From NCBI GenBank assembly GCA_949358305.1, contig OX442320.1, positions 2,546,501 through 2,606,500 on the forward strand: DNA of 60,000 bases. Direction: 5' to 3'. Positions 27,578 through 39,319 of this stretch are shown here, piece after piece (position 1 is the first letter of the stretch; every line of letters starts with the position of its first letter). The notes below the pieces were generated by a model, which made no database searches, was not told the origin of the DNA, and saw only the letters and a program-made list of their open reading frames with translations. Source of the stretch: Strigamia acuminata. Its lineage: Eukaryota > Arthropoda > Chilopoda > Geophilomorpha > Linotaeniidae. Both the position numbers and the translations under genes were made by a program.

Positions 27578-30500
27578 ACCTCCGAAATCGGAATCAGAGA
27601 ATGAAAATCTGAAGATAATGGAAGATGTTGGAGAAGTTATTGATGAATTAATTCGTCAAACAGAACTAAAAGAAAAAGGATCTCTTGATGTAAAAAAGGA
27701 GATTGTCGGCGAAACCCCGACTGAAGAAGACACTTCCAATATTCAAGATAAAGTCGAAGTTAAAGACGATAGACCAAGCTCAGTTCCAGAGACACCTGGA
27801 ATTGAGGAGTGCATTAAGTTATTTGCAGCTACAACTCTTGATACCAATGAGTTATTAGACGAACTGCCTTTGGAGCCTCCAATTACAGTTCATCATAAAT
27901 TGCGCAAGTTTGAGTGCAAAGTGGCTGGAATACCAAACAGCCATGACCTTCCAACGTTAAAGTTAGAAACGTTAAAAGGTGTAATAACTGGTATGTTGGA
28001 CTCAGGAGCAAATAAGAGCTTCCTAGCCACTTCAGTTATTAATCAATTAGGTCTAGAAAAATATCTACGACCTATCGGACCTGGTGTCAGAGTTACGACG
28101 GCTAGTGAAGAAGTCACTCCAGATGGAACCATCCATCTTTCATTTCGATGGACACATGGCACATTACGTCATCCGTTCATCGTAATACCAAATAAGTATC
28201 CAATGGTACTATTGGGTTGCGATTTTATGAATAAATTAAAAATCCAACCTAATCCACAGACGATGTCTTGGAATTTCACGCAACCTGTGGATGCAGATTT
28301 ACCCTACATTCCACAAGCGTTGCTGGAACGTTATTTGGAGAAAGTGGAGGAACCCGATTCCTCATTTATGACCTTTGCAAAAGCTTATGCTGCAAGTGTA
28401 ACTCAAGGCAAAATTGATGAAGAGAATTTCATCCAAAAGTTAGTCGAAGAAGCTAACTTAAATTTGGAGCAATCCAAATTATTAGAAAAGATGTTATCCA
28501 AACATAAAAGGATTATTTCTAAAGATCCAGGTAAAACACACCTGGTTAAGCACAAAATTGAGCTTGACACGGAGAAACCCATCCGTGTCCCCTTTAAGAG
28601 CATAAACCCTCAAAAAAGGGAAATAATCAGACAACTTTGTCAAGACATGATTGACAAAGGCGTAGTCGTCAAAGCTGAAGGCGATTACGGAATGCGGCCA
28701 GTCCTAGTCATGCGACCAGGAAACGACCCACGCTTGTGCATTGATTTCCGCCCCATCAATACACATACTAAGTACAACCCACCTCAAATGCCAACAATTG
28801 AGGAAATTCTGCGAGAAATCGGAGAATTCGAATGGGTCAGTACTATAGATCTGACCAAGGGATATTGGCAGATAGAATTGCGACCTGAAGACAGAGAAAA
28901 AACTGCCTTCTGGAGCCCAATGGGAAGACTAATGTTTTTAGTCATGCCTTTCGGATTAGTAAACGCACCAACTACCTTCCAAGAATTGATGGAAAAAGTT
29001 TTGGGTAACGTTTACAGAAAATTTGCATGGGCATATTTGGATGACATAATTGTTGTATCCAAATCGTTCGAAGAACACATTAAACATTTAGATATAGTGT
29101 TTAAAAAATTGGCAGAAGCTAATTTACATGCGCACCCTGGCAAGACGCATCTCTGTAGAAAGGAATTAATTTTTCTAGGCTACAAAGTAGGAGTAGAAGG
29201 ACTTGCAGTAGACCCTAAAAAAGTCGCTGCAATTACGCAATTTCCTGCTCCTACCAATCTTAAGGAATTACAAAGATTTCTAGGCATGATGAATTTCTTT
29301 CACCGCCTAATCAAGAATATGGCCACAGTGGCAGAACCACTAAGGCCACTCTTGAAGAAAGATGCGGAGTTCGATTGGGAACTGCATCATCAGGCAGCAT
29401 TCGACGCAATAAAAGACTTGCTTACGAATGCTGAAACAATGAAGATGCCTGACTTGTACATGCCATTTATTGTTCATACTGACGCCAGTAAACAAGGGTT
29501 GGGTGCAGCCCTTACACAAAAGAAAAATGTGGATGGCCAAGAAGTCGAAATGCCATGCGTGTATGCAAGCAGAAGCTTGCAGCCCGCAGAGAAAAATTAT
29601 ACTGTGACAGAATTGGAATGTCTCGCAGTAGTATGGGGATTGCGCAAATTTCGCCCATACTTAGAGTACACTACATTCACTGTACAAACGGATCACCAAG
29701 CGCTTAAGTGGTTGATGTCGTTATCTGACCCGTCGGGCAGATTAGCTCGTTGGCAAATGGAGCTGATGGCGTATTCGTTCGAAATACAATACGTCAAAGG
29801 TCCGCTGAATGTAATAGCAGACGCATTGTCACGTGCACCTGTTAGCGCACCTGACGAACCAGAAGACGATGGCGATAATGATGATTTATTATCATATTGT
29901 CCATCTCCTTGCCGAAGTTGGCAAATGGGAAAATTGAACGAATTACCCAAGTCAATAATAGTTAATGAAGACGATCAAGCATTAATTAATTTTTGTATTA
30001 AAATGCATGATCCGTCAGGAACCCCTGACGTCGAATTAAGAGCCATGATGGCTAAAAAATTCGAGCTGCCAACAACAAATGTTTTAATAAAAGCATTTGC
30101 GGCTAAAATTGCGAAGCAATTAGAATGTGATCCTCCAACGAGAGATGACATTATTGCGGCGCAAAAAGCAGACAAATTTTGCCAACATATTCGCAATTAC
30201 TTGTTAAACAAGCAATATCCAAGTTACATAGTAACTCGTCTTCAAAGAAGAAATTTTGAAAGACACGCGAGTACTTATCTCATTGAAGAAGATATGTTAC
30301 TCCATTATCATCCTACCTCTACCGATGAATTAGGAGAGGATGGTAGGGCGCTTAAAGTTGTTGTGCCAAAGAAATTGATTTATAAAATCATATGGTTGAT
30401 GCACGGACATCCACTGTCCGGCCACCCAGGCATTGCGAGGACAATGTACAGAACTCGAAGAGTTTATACCTGGAAAGGTATGAAACGTGATATTACACGT

Positions 30501-31790
30501 TTTATTCAACATTGTCAAGGATGTCAGGCCTGCAAGCCGAGATCAAAGACCGAAATTGAAGGCGCTCAAATTGGACCATTTGGACCATTCGACTGCCTCA
30601 GTGTGGATTTGTCTGGTCCCAAACCAAGAACCAGAAGAAACAATACCCACATTTGCGTCATCGTAGATGTCGCTACACATTGGCCCGAATTATTTCCAAT
30701 GTGTAATCCAACGGCAATAAAAGTTGCCAACACAATTTATCACTTATCGATGACTTTCGGATTTCCGAGACAAATCATAAGTGATAATGGACCACAATTT
30801 CGATCACAGGTCTATAAAGAATTTTGCAAAAAATTCGACATGTCGCGAACACCGACATCGATTTATCATCCACAAAGCAATCCTGTGGAGAGAACCAATC
30901 GAGATATTAAATATTTAGTTTCGATTTATTTAGATATTCATGACCAATGGGATGAGTATCTACGCGAATTTGCATTCAGTTTGAGAACAACTGTAACAAG
31001 AGGCAGAGATTATTCTCCTGCTTTCTTAAATTTTTTCCGAGAATTAAGAATTCCTTGGGATCCAAGAATTCCGGAAGGAATTTTAGTCATTGACCCAAAA
31101 AATCCGCATTTATATGTTCAGAAATTAGAAACAATAATTGCAGAGACGTATCAGCATATGATGTCTCACGTCTTAGATTTGAGACGCCGTGTCGAAGCTG
31201 AAAAATCAGATAAGAAATTCGACAACTTCAGACAAAATGATTTAGTCTGGCGAGAGTCTCATATTCTCTCAAATGCCGCTAAAGGAATAGCAGCAGGCAT
31301 TTCACCAAAAAGGAATGGGCCTTATGTAATTGTCAAAAGATTACAAGGAGGCGCCTTTCAACTTCGACGGCTGAGTGATAATAAAATTTATCCAGCTGTT
31401 CACGGCACTGAATTAATGCCGTACTTTCCCGTTTTCAACCAAGAAATTTGGCTGGAAGGGGAGGAAGTGGGTCAAAAAACAAAAAATATTGTTAATACCT
31501 TGGATGATGTTGAATTATCCAAAATTCCTGTCGAAAACACGGAATCGAGTGAAAAATCGAAACTCAAAAATAACGAAGTCGATGAAATAAACAAGCGACT
31601 TGAAAATGTTTCTCTTGATGAAAATCTAGAAAAGGAAATGTTTTTAGAAAAAGAGAAAATTTCAAACAATGAAGAAAATAACTCATCTGACATTGGAGAC
31701 GATGCTGATGACAATCTAAACAAGTTGGATTGTACTTCGCGAAAGTCAAAGTACAACTTGAGATCTCGCGTTCCGCGAGTCAAGACATAG
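27540..31790 (+). CDS. Pol of element D (protease, RT, RNase H, integrase)
   Basis: Expressed by -1 frameshift from gag; the open frame extends through the frameshift site and ends at TAG 31790. Numbering from the GTG at 27564: protease LDSGAN at about 145-150; RT with YLDD at about 491; RNase H with HTDASKQGLG at about 638; integrase zinc site (HGHPLSGHPG...CQGCQACK) at about 948-985; catalytic Asp in VDLSGP about 1014, Asp in SDNGPQF about 1074 and Glu in NPVERTNRD about 1109; GPYVIVKR core about 1253. The last 100 residues are acidic. All catalytic residues are present and there are no stops, so this Pol may be functional. Confidence 0.93.
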   Translation, partial: VDADPSGLVDAASPPKSESENENLKIMEDVGEVIDELIRQTELKEKGSLDVKKEIVGETPTEEDTSNIQDKVEVKDDRPSSVPETPGIEECIKLFAATTLDTNELLDELPLEPPITVHHKLRKFECKVAGIPNSHDLPTLKLETLKGVITGMLDSGANKSFLATSVINQLGLEKYLRPIGPGVRVTTASEEVTPDGTIHLSFRWTHGTLRHPFIVIPNKYPMVLLGCDFMNKLKIQPNPQTMSWNFTQPVDADLPYIPQALLERYLEKVEEPDSSFMTFAKAYAASVTQGKIDEENFIQKLVEEANLNLEQSKLLEKMLSKHKRIISKDPGKTHLVKHKIELDTEKPIRVPFKSINPQKREIIRQLCQDMIDKGVVVKAEGDYGMRPVLVMRPGNDPRLCIDFRPINTHTKYNPPQMPTIEEILREIGEFEWVSTIDLTKGYWQIELRPEDREKTAFWSPMGRLMFLVMPFGLVNAPTTFQELMEKVLGNVYRKFAWAYLDDIIVVSKSFEEHIKHLDIVFKKLAEANLHAHPGKTHLCRKELIFLGYKVGVEGLAVDPKKVAAITQFPAPTNLKELQRFLGMMNFFHRLIKNMATVAEPLRPLLKKDAEFDWELHHQAAFDAIKDLLTNAETMKMPDLYMPFIVHTDASKQGLGAALTQKKNVDGQEVEMPCVYASRSLQPAEKNYTVTELECLAVVWGLRKFRPYLEYTTFTVQTDHQALKWLMSLSDPSGRLARWQMELMAYSFEIQYVKGPLNVIADALSRAPVSAPDEPEDDGDNDDLLSYCPSPCRSWQMGKLNELPKSIIVNEDDQALINFCIKMHDPSGTPDVELRAMMAKKFELPTTNVLIKAFAAKIAKQLECDPPTRDDIIAAQKADKFCQHIRNYLLNKQYPSYIVTRLQRRNFERHASTYLIEEDMLLHYHPTSTDELGEDGRALKVVVPKKLIYKIIWLMHGHPLSGHPGIARTMYRTRRVYTWKGMKRDITRFIQHCQGCQACKPRSKTEIEGAQIGPFGPFDCLSVDLSGPKPRTRRNNTHICVIVDVATHWPELFPMCNPTAIKVANTIYHLSMTFGFPRQIISDNGPQFRSQVYKEFCKKFDMSRTPTSIYHPQSNPVERTNRDIKYLVSIYLDIHDQWDEYLREFAFSLRTTVTRGRDYSPAFLNFFRELRIPWDPRIPEGILVIDPKNPHLYVQKLETIIAETYQHMMSHVLDLRRRVEAEKSDKKFDNFRQNDLVWRESHILSNAAKGIAAGISPKRNGPYVIVKRLQGGAFQLRRLSDNKIYPAVHGTELMPYFPVFNQEIWLEGEEVGQKTKNIVNTLDDVELSKIPVENTESSEKSKLKNNEVDEINKRLENVSLDENLEKEMFLEKEKISNNEENNSSDIGDDADDNLNKLDCTSRKSKYNLRSRVPRVKT

Positions 31791-32132
31791 CGTTGACTTT
31801 CACCTTTTGGGTTTACCCGAAAGATCCGAGAGAGCAATCTCGTGACGTCATTCGTAGTAAATACTCGAATGACAACGTTCACAATGCGTTATAACTTGTG
31901 ACGTCATTCGGTGTCACCGAAACAAGTTCGTTGCTCCAATCAACGAACTTAGCCACTTTTCCGATAAGTTTTGAAGTGGATGCATCAACTCCGATACCGC
32001 ACGACAGTTTTTATTGATTCAGCAAACTGTAAGTTATTTTTCTGAAAGAAAAATTCGATAAATATATTTAATATAGTTTATTAATTCTTTCTAGCCGAAA
32101 GAATTTCTTTTCCGACGCGAAAAAGAAAACGA
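31791..32132 (+). other. spacer between pol and ORF3 of element D
   Basis: Non-coding. It contains repeated GTGACGTCATTCG-like words (near 31840 and 31900), CRE-like TGACGTCA cores. Confidence 0.5.
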
Positions 32133-34770
32133 ATGGCAGACGACGAAGTCAACCTCCATGCGGACGAGGAAATACCGATGGAAGGAGCCAATAACGATGC
32201 CCAATTATCGTTACAAGAGAGGGTAAATTATTAAAATAATTTTCACTTGGTGTTTCAGTCAGAAAAATTGAGAAAATTCACTTTTCCTGACTTCAAACAC
32301 AAGCCGCTAAAAAATAAAAATGGCGGCTATAAAAGTCACGTGCTTCAAGCATGTGCGAAGGGAGTTGCCATGACAACCAACATCCCTTAGTGACTCACAG
32401 CCACAAGCGCTAAGCTTAAAAAATATTTCAAATAAGAAATTATTTGTTTATTTTTAAATAAACTAATTTATTTATTTATTTTTTCGCATATAGATCGAAA
32501 GGGATCGAGAGACGCCGTTCGCGCTTCCCGATCATGTGCCGACTCAGCACCCGCTGATTTTTCGAGCGGCGTTGCCCGAAAAAATCAGAAGACTGAAGAC
32601 GGCAAACAACACGTGGTGGAAGTTGCGCCACGACTTCAGCAGATCAGCGCTGCAAGGATTCGGAGCAAGAGGCCGGTTCATCGAGCGCCTTCACGTCCAC
32701 GGAGTTGACGAAATCGAGTGGACGCTCGACGAGAGCCCCCCAGGACCGCTTGCAGCAGAGTTGCTGCACAACCAGTGGCCAGTGACGCCACGAGAGCGTC
32801 ACGAGCGCAGAAGAGCGCTAAAGAGTACCGGAATTAATTACGGTGCTCTCACCCAATTGAGGAAGAACCTCAAAACGACTCAACGCGAAGTCGTGAAACG
32901 GTACCGCAAGTCCGTTCGTGACGGGAACCCGCAATTTCCCGTCACACAAACCGAGCTCCACCAGTTGGCGCTCGCCGGGTGTTTCAACGATTTTCCGGGA
33001 TTCTTCCCGTCAAAAGCACTCCGAGCTGCCGCAGCGCAGCTTCGCGTCGACGAAAATTGACAACTGGCTCACGAGGCAGATGAGCAAGCGCGTTGCGCTC
33101 TCCCTTTTTATCGAGAAGATGAAATTCCGGCCCCAGCGGCCATCAATCCTCCGCCGCAAGACGAGGATTTGAGGGTGGGGCAACTCCCTCCGCCGGTTCC
33201 AGTCAGACCAATGTTCCGCGAATCAAGCCGCGATCGAGAGGAGCGACAGAGGCGATCGCGCCCGTATTCGACTGACGTGCAGCCGTCACGCCCGCAGTCG
33301 CGACGAGGACGGACACCAGAGTCGTTTGGCTCGTCGTCTTCGCTGAGTTTCGAATCGGACTCCACAATTAAGTCCGCCCGAAGTAGCCGAACCGCCTCCA
33401 CGTTCAAAGTGGACAACCCGGCTACTCCATACGCCATGAGACGTGTCGTCGGTGATATTTCTCCCGACTGTAGTGTGCCTGTACCTGGACACGCTAGCCG
33501 CTTGCCCGAACAAGGATATGTTTCCCGCTTGCCGGCTGGAGTTAGCAACCTGCAACTCCGGCCATTTTTCAGTGAGTCGTTCGGCCCACAATGGACCTGC
33601 TACGAGCAGCAACCCATTAGAGCGCAGCAGGAAGTGCTCCAGAAGCTGGACGCATACCAAAGCGCCCAGATCGCCGAGTCACAGAAGGACTGGCAGAGAC
33701 TAGCTGAAAGGCTAGAAGTCTCCGACATCAATACCATTGATGATCCCCGCCTGATGGATTTTCAGCGTCAGCTAATTCCGGGGATGACTAGGGTGTTGTA
33801 CCCTGGTGTTCTTCCTTCGCCAGGACAGGCGTTAGCGGCCATTACGTACCTTTGGACCGCGCCGATGGGCCTGTCGGAGAAGAAAGTTGAGCTGTGGTAC
33901 CACCTCAGGCTCGACCCGCCTACGATCTTAGCCGAGCTAATAAAGCAAGTCGTAGCAAACGGTGAGACCGAAGAAGAGGCCGCCGTTCGGTTGCGAACCG
34001 AGTGGTCCTTTGCGAAGGCCACGGCGCGAATAGCCGGAAGACCACCGCTTCCAGTTACAAGCGCCACAGCAGCTGCGTCACTGGCTGTTTTTCAGTCGGC
34101 CCAAGAAGGCGCTGGATGCTCGTTTTGGCAAGAGAACCCGAGAAGTTCTCCAACTCCTGCCGGAGTTCAACGGGAAGTCGAAACCCGTCAGCTCCCCGGT
34201 GTGGGTCGAGCGCAGGGGCGAGGCGTCACACCCTCGTCAACCTCCGCACCCGCGTTGGTTTTCTTGGGCTCGCCGAGCCATTTTGACGATGCCACGACGG
34301 AAGACTCACGTCCGCCGCCGCCGCCGCCAGCCAAGCCGGAGACGAAGGTCAAGCCGCTGAAAAAAGAGTCGGCTTTCAAGACCCTGATGCGCCTGTATCC
34401 GCACTTCTATTTGACGCCGGATACGCGAACACTGCTTAGCAACAACCACAAGTTGTCGAGGCAGGTGTTTATGTGGCTCGAGGACCACATCCGGGTGTTA
34501 AGCCCACCATCAGTGCTCCACGATCGACTCCTGAGAGCACGATTGGCGCCAGAGGATCCCATAGAGTTTGCGGCGCTAGGATTTTTCAACCGAGCGAACT
34601 CGGCGAGAATCATCCAGGTTTGGCTTCATGTCAACCCTGGAATGGTCTCCGGACCAAACGCAGGTCGCGACCTGTGTACGGTTAACGAGCGGTCCAACCC
34701 GAGGGACGACACCACGGATATGATGCGCCCGTTGACGCCTGAGCGAACTCAGAACATGGACGAATCATAA
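32133..34770 (+). pseudogene. spliced ORF3 of element D, unknown function, with an in-frame TGA
   Basis: Exon 1 is 32133-32222 (ATG, 30 codons, MADDEVNLHADEEIPMEG...). A GT-AG intron of 271 nt (32223-32493) follows, and exon 2 starts at 32494 in the same phase. The frame meets TGA at 33058-33060 (218 codons), but it stays open on both sides of that codon and continues to TAA at 34770, about 787 codons in all. So there is one nonsense change or a readthrough codon (UGA followed by C is a leaky context). The first part is basic with many Arg and a WWKLRHDF segment. The second is Ser/Arg/Pro-rich, with a folded-looking block at about 33580-34080, a PPPPPP stretch and a last conserved-looking domain (LMRLYPHFYLTPDTRTLL). 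No signal peptide or membrane span, so it is not an envelope. I do not recognise its family. Confidence 0.65.
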
Positions 34771-34822
34771 ATTGGTTCGTTCATTTTCTCTCCATGTAAG
34801 ATTCGTCTTAAATGGGGGGATG

Positions 34823-35793
34823 TGTGGTGATCTCAAAATATTTCACCAACTTAGAAGATAAAATTAATTGTCTTCTAATTAATTTGACTGTGGCACACGC
34901 CAAGTCAGATCATGTGACCGAGGGGAGAAATCCTCTCTAGGCACATATCACCCCAGGTTGTCCGGGGTGAAAACGGTTATTAGCCGTTATGGTGCAATAT
35001 GGTGTAATAACCACTAGTTGCACCCATTTGAGCTAAGTGCGCAGGTTTTCTGCGCAATATTGAAGCGTGCTGGGCTCGCGTCTTGGCTCAAATCGGGACT
35101 CTTGACAAAAATACACAACCCACAACATCACTGCGATATCTGCTCCGACAATACGTATTGATAGTGGACCGTGTATTCCAAGTTTCACCAGCTTGCTTTG
35201 TAACGAATTACAAAGCCAGCTATCCTGCTTGAATTAGCCGAAGCTAATTCCAGCAAACGAGAAGAAGAAGTTTCCTGATCCAAGTGAACCATCGCCATCG
35301 TTGCCGCGCGAACGGCAACCATCGCCATCGTACCTGGACCAGACGCCTACAGCCGTCAACCACCGCCGCCGAGCCGTCGCACGAGCCGTAGAAGGAGCCC
35401 ACGAGAACCATCGTCTTCGACCATCGTTCGTGAGTTCAGAGAACGAAGACAATTCGCCTTCGCCTAACAACTGTGTGTTGTTTAAGCGCCATTTTAGCGC
35501 TTTGTAGCTTGCAACAGTCGTTGCAAGCCCTTCCATTGTTTTCCGCTCAAATTGTTACGCGACTTGTCGCTCTTCCTATTTCAACTAGTCAATATATTTT
35601 ATATTTCATTGTATTTAACTTAATAAAGAATTTGTGTGATTTTTATCATAAAAATTGTGTCTTTATTTTCCTACTTAATAAACTTAACCCTAGACAAGTT
35701 TAAGGCCGCCGATTGTAAGTCTTTTATAGCATTCACCTGCGGTTTCTGCTTAATTTATTAGAAATTAAGTGGATAAAAACCCGGATCGCAGCA
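34823..35793 (+). repeat. 3' LTR of element D
   Basis: 971-bp partner of 23438-24408, followed by the second copy of the 19-bp flanking repeat. Confidence 0.93.
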
Positions 35794-38700
35794 AGTTCCG
35801 TCTCAAATTCGTCTGTGGATGCCAAAGATAAGTCATCGTCCACGTACACGCCTAGGAACATAAAGTTGCCATCAACAAAAATCACATAAAGGCATGGGTC
35901 CTCTGGAGATGGTCTAAATCCAATTTTCTTCAATGTTTTATCTAACATCTCAAACCAACATCTCCCTGCCTGTTTCAATCCATAGATGCTCTTAATTAGT
36001 TGGCACACATGTCCTTTTCCTCCTTCAACGTATCCTTCCGGCTGCATCATAAATATTACTTCTTTTAGCTTGCCGTGAAGATATGCGGCTTTTACGTCAT
36101 GTTGCTTCAATGGTCTGTTTATTTTTGCTGCTACATTGATCAGCATTCTCAAAGTCTCTATTCGGATAACCGGGGCGAAGGTCAGCTCGTAATCGTCCCC
36201 GAATTTCTGCGAGTATCCAGTGGCTACTAGTCTTGCTCGGAATCTTTCCGGTTCCCCCTCGGAATTTAACTTCACTTTATAAACCCACTTGGATTTCACC
36301 GCCTTCTTTCCTTTTGGCAATTTTCCTATTTTCCACACTCCGTGTTGTTTCATCGAGCTTATCTCGTCATCCATCGCGGCTTTCCATTCCGTCGCATGAT
36401 TGGAATTTGTCGCTTCGTGGAAATTTTTCGGCGTTAAGATTTCTTCTACTAGTAGTGCCATTTGTTTCGTCTTAATTCTCTCTGATCTACGTGCTCCTTG
36501 GGCGACCAACTGTCGTTCTCGTTCCTCTCTCTGCATCGTGTCTGCGACCAATTTCATTTCTCTGGTCACCCCCGCTGGTCGTCCTCTCTGTGGTGGTTCG
36601 ACACGTTCATCTTGAGCGTCATTTTCTTCCGCATTGTCTTCTCGTTCATTTGTTTCATCTTCTTCTTCGGCATCGTCTGATTCGTCTTCATTTTCTTCGC
36701 AGTTCAGATCGATTTTGACTATTTCAATCTCTTCATCATCTTTATTTTCTCCATTCAGCAAATCTGCGCCCGTTTTACTCTCGTCAAATTTTACATCGAT
36801 TTCTTCACTAATCGAATCGCTTTCTGGGTGGTAAATCCGGTACGCCTTTCTCACGTTTGAGTATCCAATAAATACTGCTTTCTCTGCTTTGGGATCCAAT
36901 TTCTTTCGTTTGTGGTCCTTAATTAGCACATATGCTATACATCCAAATCTTCTCAAGTATTTCAAGTTTGGTTTTCTCCCAAACCATATCTCAAATGGTG
37001 TGCGTCCATGAACTGAGGATTTGCACCGGTTGCGGATGTGCGCCACCGTCGATACGCACTCCGCCCAAAACGTCTTTGGCAGTTTGCAATCTTTTAACAT
37101 TGCTCTCAACATCTCAAGTATTGTCCGGTTTGCGCGTTCCGCGACACCATTGCTAGCCGGATTAAATGCTGTGGTCAGCTGATGCTCGATGCCCCTCTTT
37201 GTTGTCCATTCTTTCATACTTTTGGACAAGAACTCGCCGCCATTGTCGCTCCTTAATTTCTTCAGCTTTTTATCAGTTTGTCTCTCCATGCACGTGATTA
37301 GTTCTATCAACTTCTCTCTCGCGTCGCTTTTGGCGTTTAATGTTTTTATCATCAACATCCTACTCCAATCGTCTACTACAGTCATTACATAGTTTGCACC
37401 TCCTCGAGATTCGGGTCCAATTGGTCCAATTAAATCAATGTGCCACAATTCCATAATGCTTGACGATTGTCGGTCTGTTACCGATTTGTGCGACGTCTTT
37501 TTCATCTTTCCCGCGATGCATGGTTCACACACGGCGCCACCTTTGCTGCTAATTTCTATGCCATATGCAAGTTCTTCATTTTTCATCTCTCGCAGTGTGT
37601 TGTAGTTTAGATGTCCCAATCTCACGTGCCAATTGTTGTCTTTTTCCTCCGCTTTATAAGACTTCTCATTTTCTTTTATGTTTGCCTTCAACACAAACAT
37701 GTCTCCTTTTCTTGGCACCATCATAACTTGTTCTCCATTCTCATCGTCAATTGTTGCGCTCGTTTTGGAGAATGTGACTTTTAGTCCATTATCGACTATT
37801 TTCGATACTGACAACAAATTGCTTCCAATTTGCGGTACGCATAGTACTTTCTTCAATCTGGAATTTTTCCCGTCGTGTTCGAGCACAATCTCGCCCATTC
37901 CAATCGATTTCATGCTTTTTCCTTTTTTTGCCATTCCGATATTCTTTTCATCCTCATCGAATGTGTCGAAATGTTTTGCATCCAGCGCCGTCATGTGGCT
38001 TGTCGCTCCGGAGTCTAACACCCAATCGCTTTCATCATTTGGTTCTTCATTCGTCTCTTCATCATTGGTGTTTTCATCCATTTCGTACGTCATGAGTGTG
38101 AATTCAGGCTTTTCCTCGTACGCCATCATTGCTATTTCGCTTTTTCCTCTGCCGCGACCTCGCTGATTGCCTCTGCCTCGACCACGTCCTCTTGAGTCGC
38201 CACTTTTAAATTCTCGTTTCGGTTTCGAACAATCTTTCGATAAGTGACCAAACTCCTGGCAGTTGTAACATTTTGCCTCACTGTAGCATTCTCGTGCCAT
38301 GTGCCCTCCGCGGCCACAGTTGAAGCATGTGCGCTTTGGCTTCTGTCCCCTCTCACGTGTCTTGAGTGCGGTTTCATTTGTTGTCGCATTTTTGTCATCT
38401 TTTCGGGCTGAAATTCGCCCTTCCTCCATTTTTAATATGTTGCGGATTTTTGACATGTCCATATTGGCTTGCACCTCAATTGCGCGCACATTCGCGTCAA
38501 ATTCTCGTCGTAATCCCTTCGTCACGTAAAACTGGCTCTCGTAGTCGTCAATTGGTTTGCCAAGTTTTGCACAGCGGTTAATTATCGCTTCGGCTCTGTT
38601 TATGTAGCTATCTACATCTTCTTTGCTGTTCATCTTCAGCTGTGTCAACTCGCAGGCACTTCTCATTTGCAATTCTTGGGTTTTCGCCGCCATATTGGTT

Positions 38701-39008
38701 TTCACCAGGTCCCAAAGTGCCTTTGCACCTTTTGTGTTTGAGTATTTCAAAACTTGTGGTGCAGTCATTGTACTGATCATCGTGAAGTGGGCCGCCGCGT
38801 TTTTATCGTCCCAATCGTTCCAAGTTTTCTCTTTTGCGTCAAAATCTGCTTCTCCTTGGACTCCATGTGGCGGTTCGGCTCCAATTATTACTTCTTTCCA
38901 CAATTTCTTGGCCCTGAGGACTCCCTCCACTCTCGATTCCCATAGGAAATAATTCGCATCATTTAATGGCTCAATGTTAGCCAAACTCCAATTACCCGTA
39001 TCGCTCAT
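35794..39008 (-). pseudogene. Gag-Pol of copia C, N-terminal part (gag, protease, integrase, most of RT)
   Basis: Starts at the Met at 39008 ([20 protein letters not shown]); an upstream in-frame Met at 39083 is also open. The UBN2-type gag is followed by two zinc knuckles, [14 protein letters not shown] and [14 protein letters not shown]. Protease LDSGATSHM, integrase ([13 protein letters not shown]...[24 protein letters not shown]) and RT up to [20 protein letters not shown] follow. There element D interrupts the frame. A Glu/Asp-rich linker lies between integrase and RT. No stop occurs before the insertion, so only the D insertion disables it. Confidence 0.94.
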
Positions 39009-39319
39009 CTTTGTTGGTTTCGTCTCAATTTGCACGTATTGTTTAGCTTTTTCTTCCGTCTCGGTTCTGTGGCACAATCTCAATATTGTTTAATTCACCT
39101 CGAATCGAATTGTTGCTCACAGTCTTTGTTAAAGCTGTTTCTCGTCGTCTCGTATCGTGCACTTCAAGATGGCGCGTCGTTACTCTCGGTTTTCGCCTCG
39201 TGGTTGCTCTCAACCGTCGCCTCAAATCCACTCAAAACTTCTTGTTTTTCGGTCTCAATACCGTTTTTCTTCTATTCAGTGTGGCTGATGATTGTTCAAC
39301 CTTCCTCTCTGCTACCATT
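39009..39319 (-). other. leader and primer-binding site of element C
   Basis: Element orientation: after the LTR come AA and TGGTAGCAGAG (39317-39307), matching the initiator methionine tRNA 3' end, as in elements B and F. The rest is non-coding leader. Confidence 0.8.

Larger units (their letters stand above)
23438..35793 (+). mobile_element. Ty3/gypsy-type LTR retrotransposon D with spliced third ORF, nested in C
   Basis: 971-bp LTRs (TGTGGTGATC...GATCGCAGCA) match with no difference seen. The flanks carry an identical 19-bp direct repeat from C's coding sequence (23419-23437 and 35794-35812), far longer than the usual 4-6 bp. Contents: tRNA-Pro-type primer site, gag of 1007 codons, canonical -1 frameshift site, pol with PR-RT-RH-INT, an additional spliced ORF, and a polypurine-like AAATGGGGGGATG before the 3' LTR. 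It is 12,356 bp long. Confidence 0.93.

Noticed and set aside
32536-34770. Envelope gene in element D
   Set aside because: No signal peptide, membrane span, furin site or cysteine pattern of an envelope glycoprotein.
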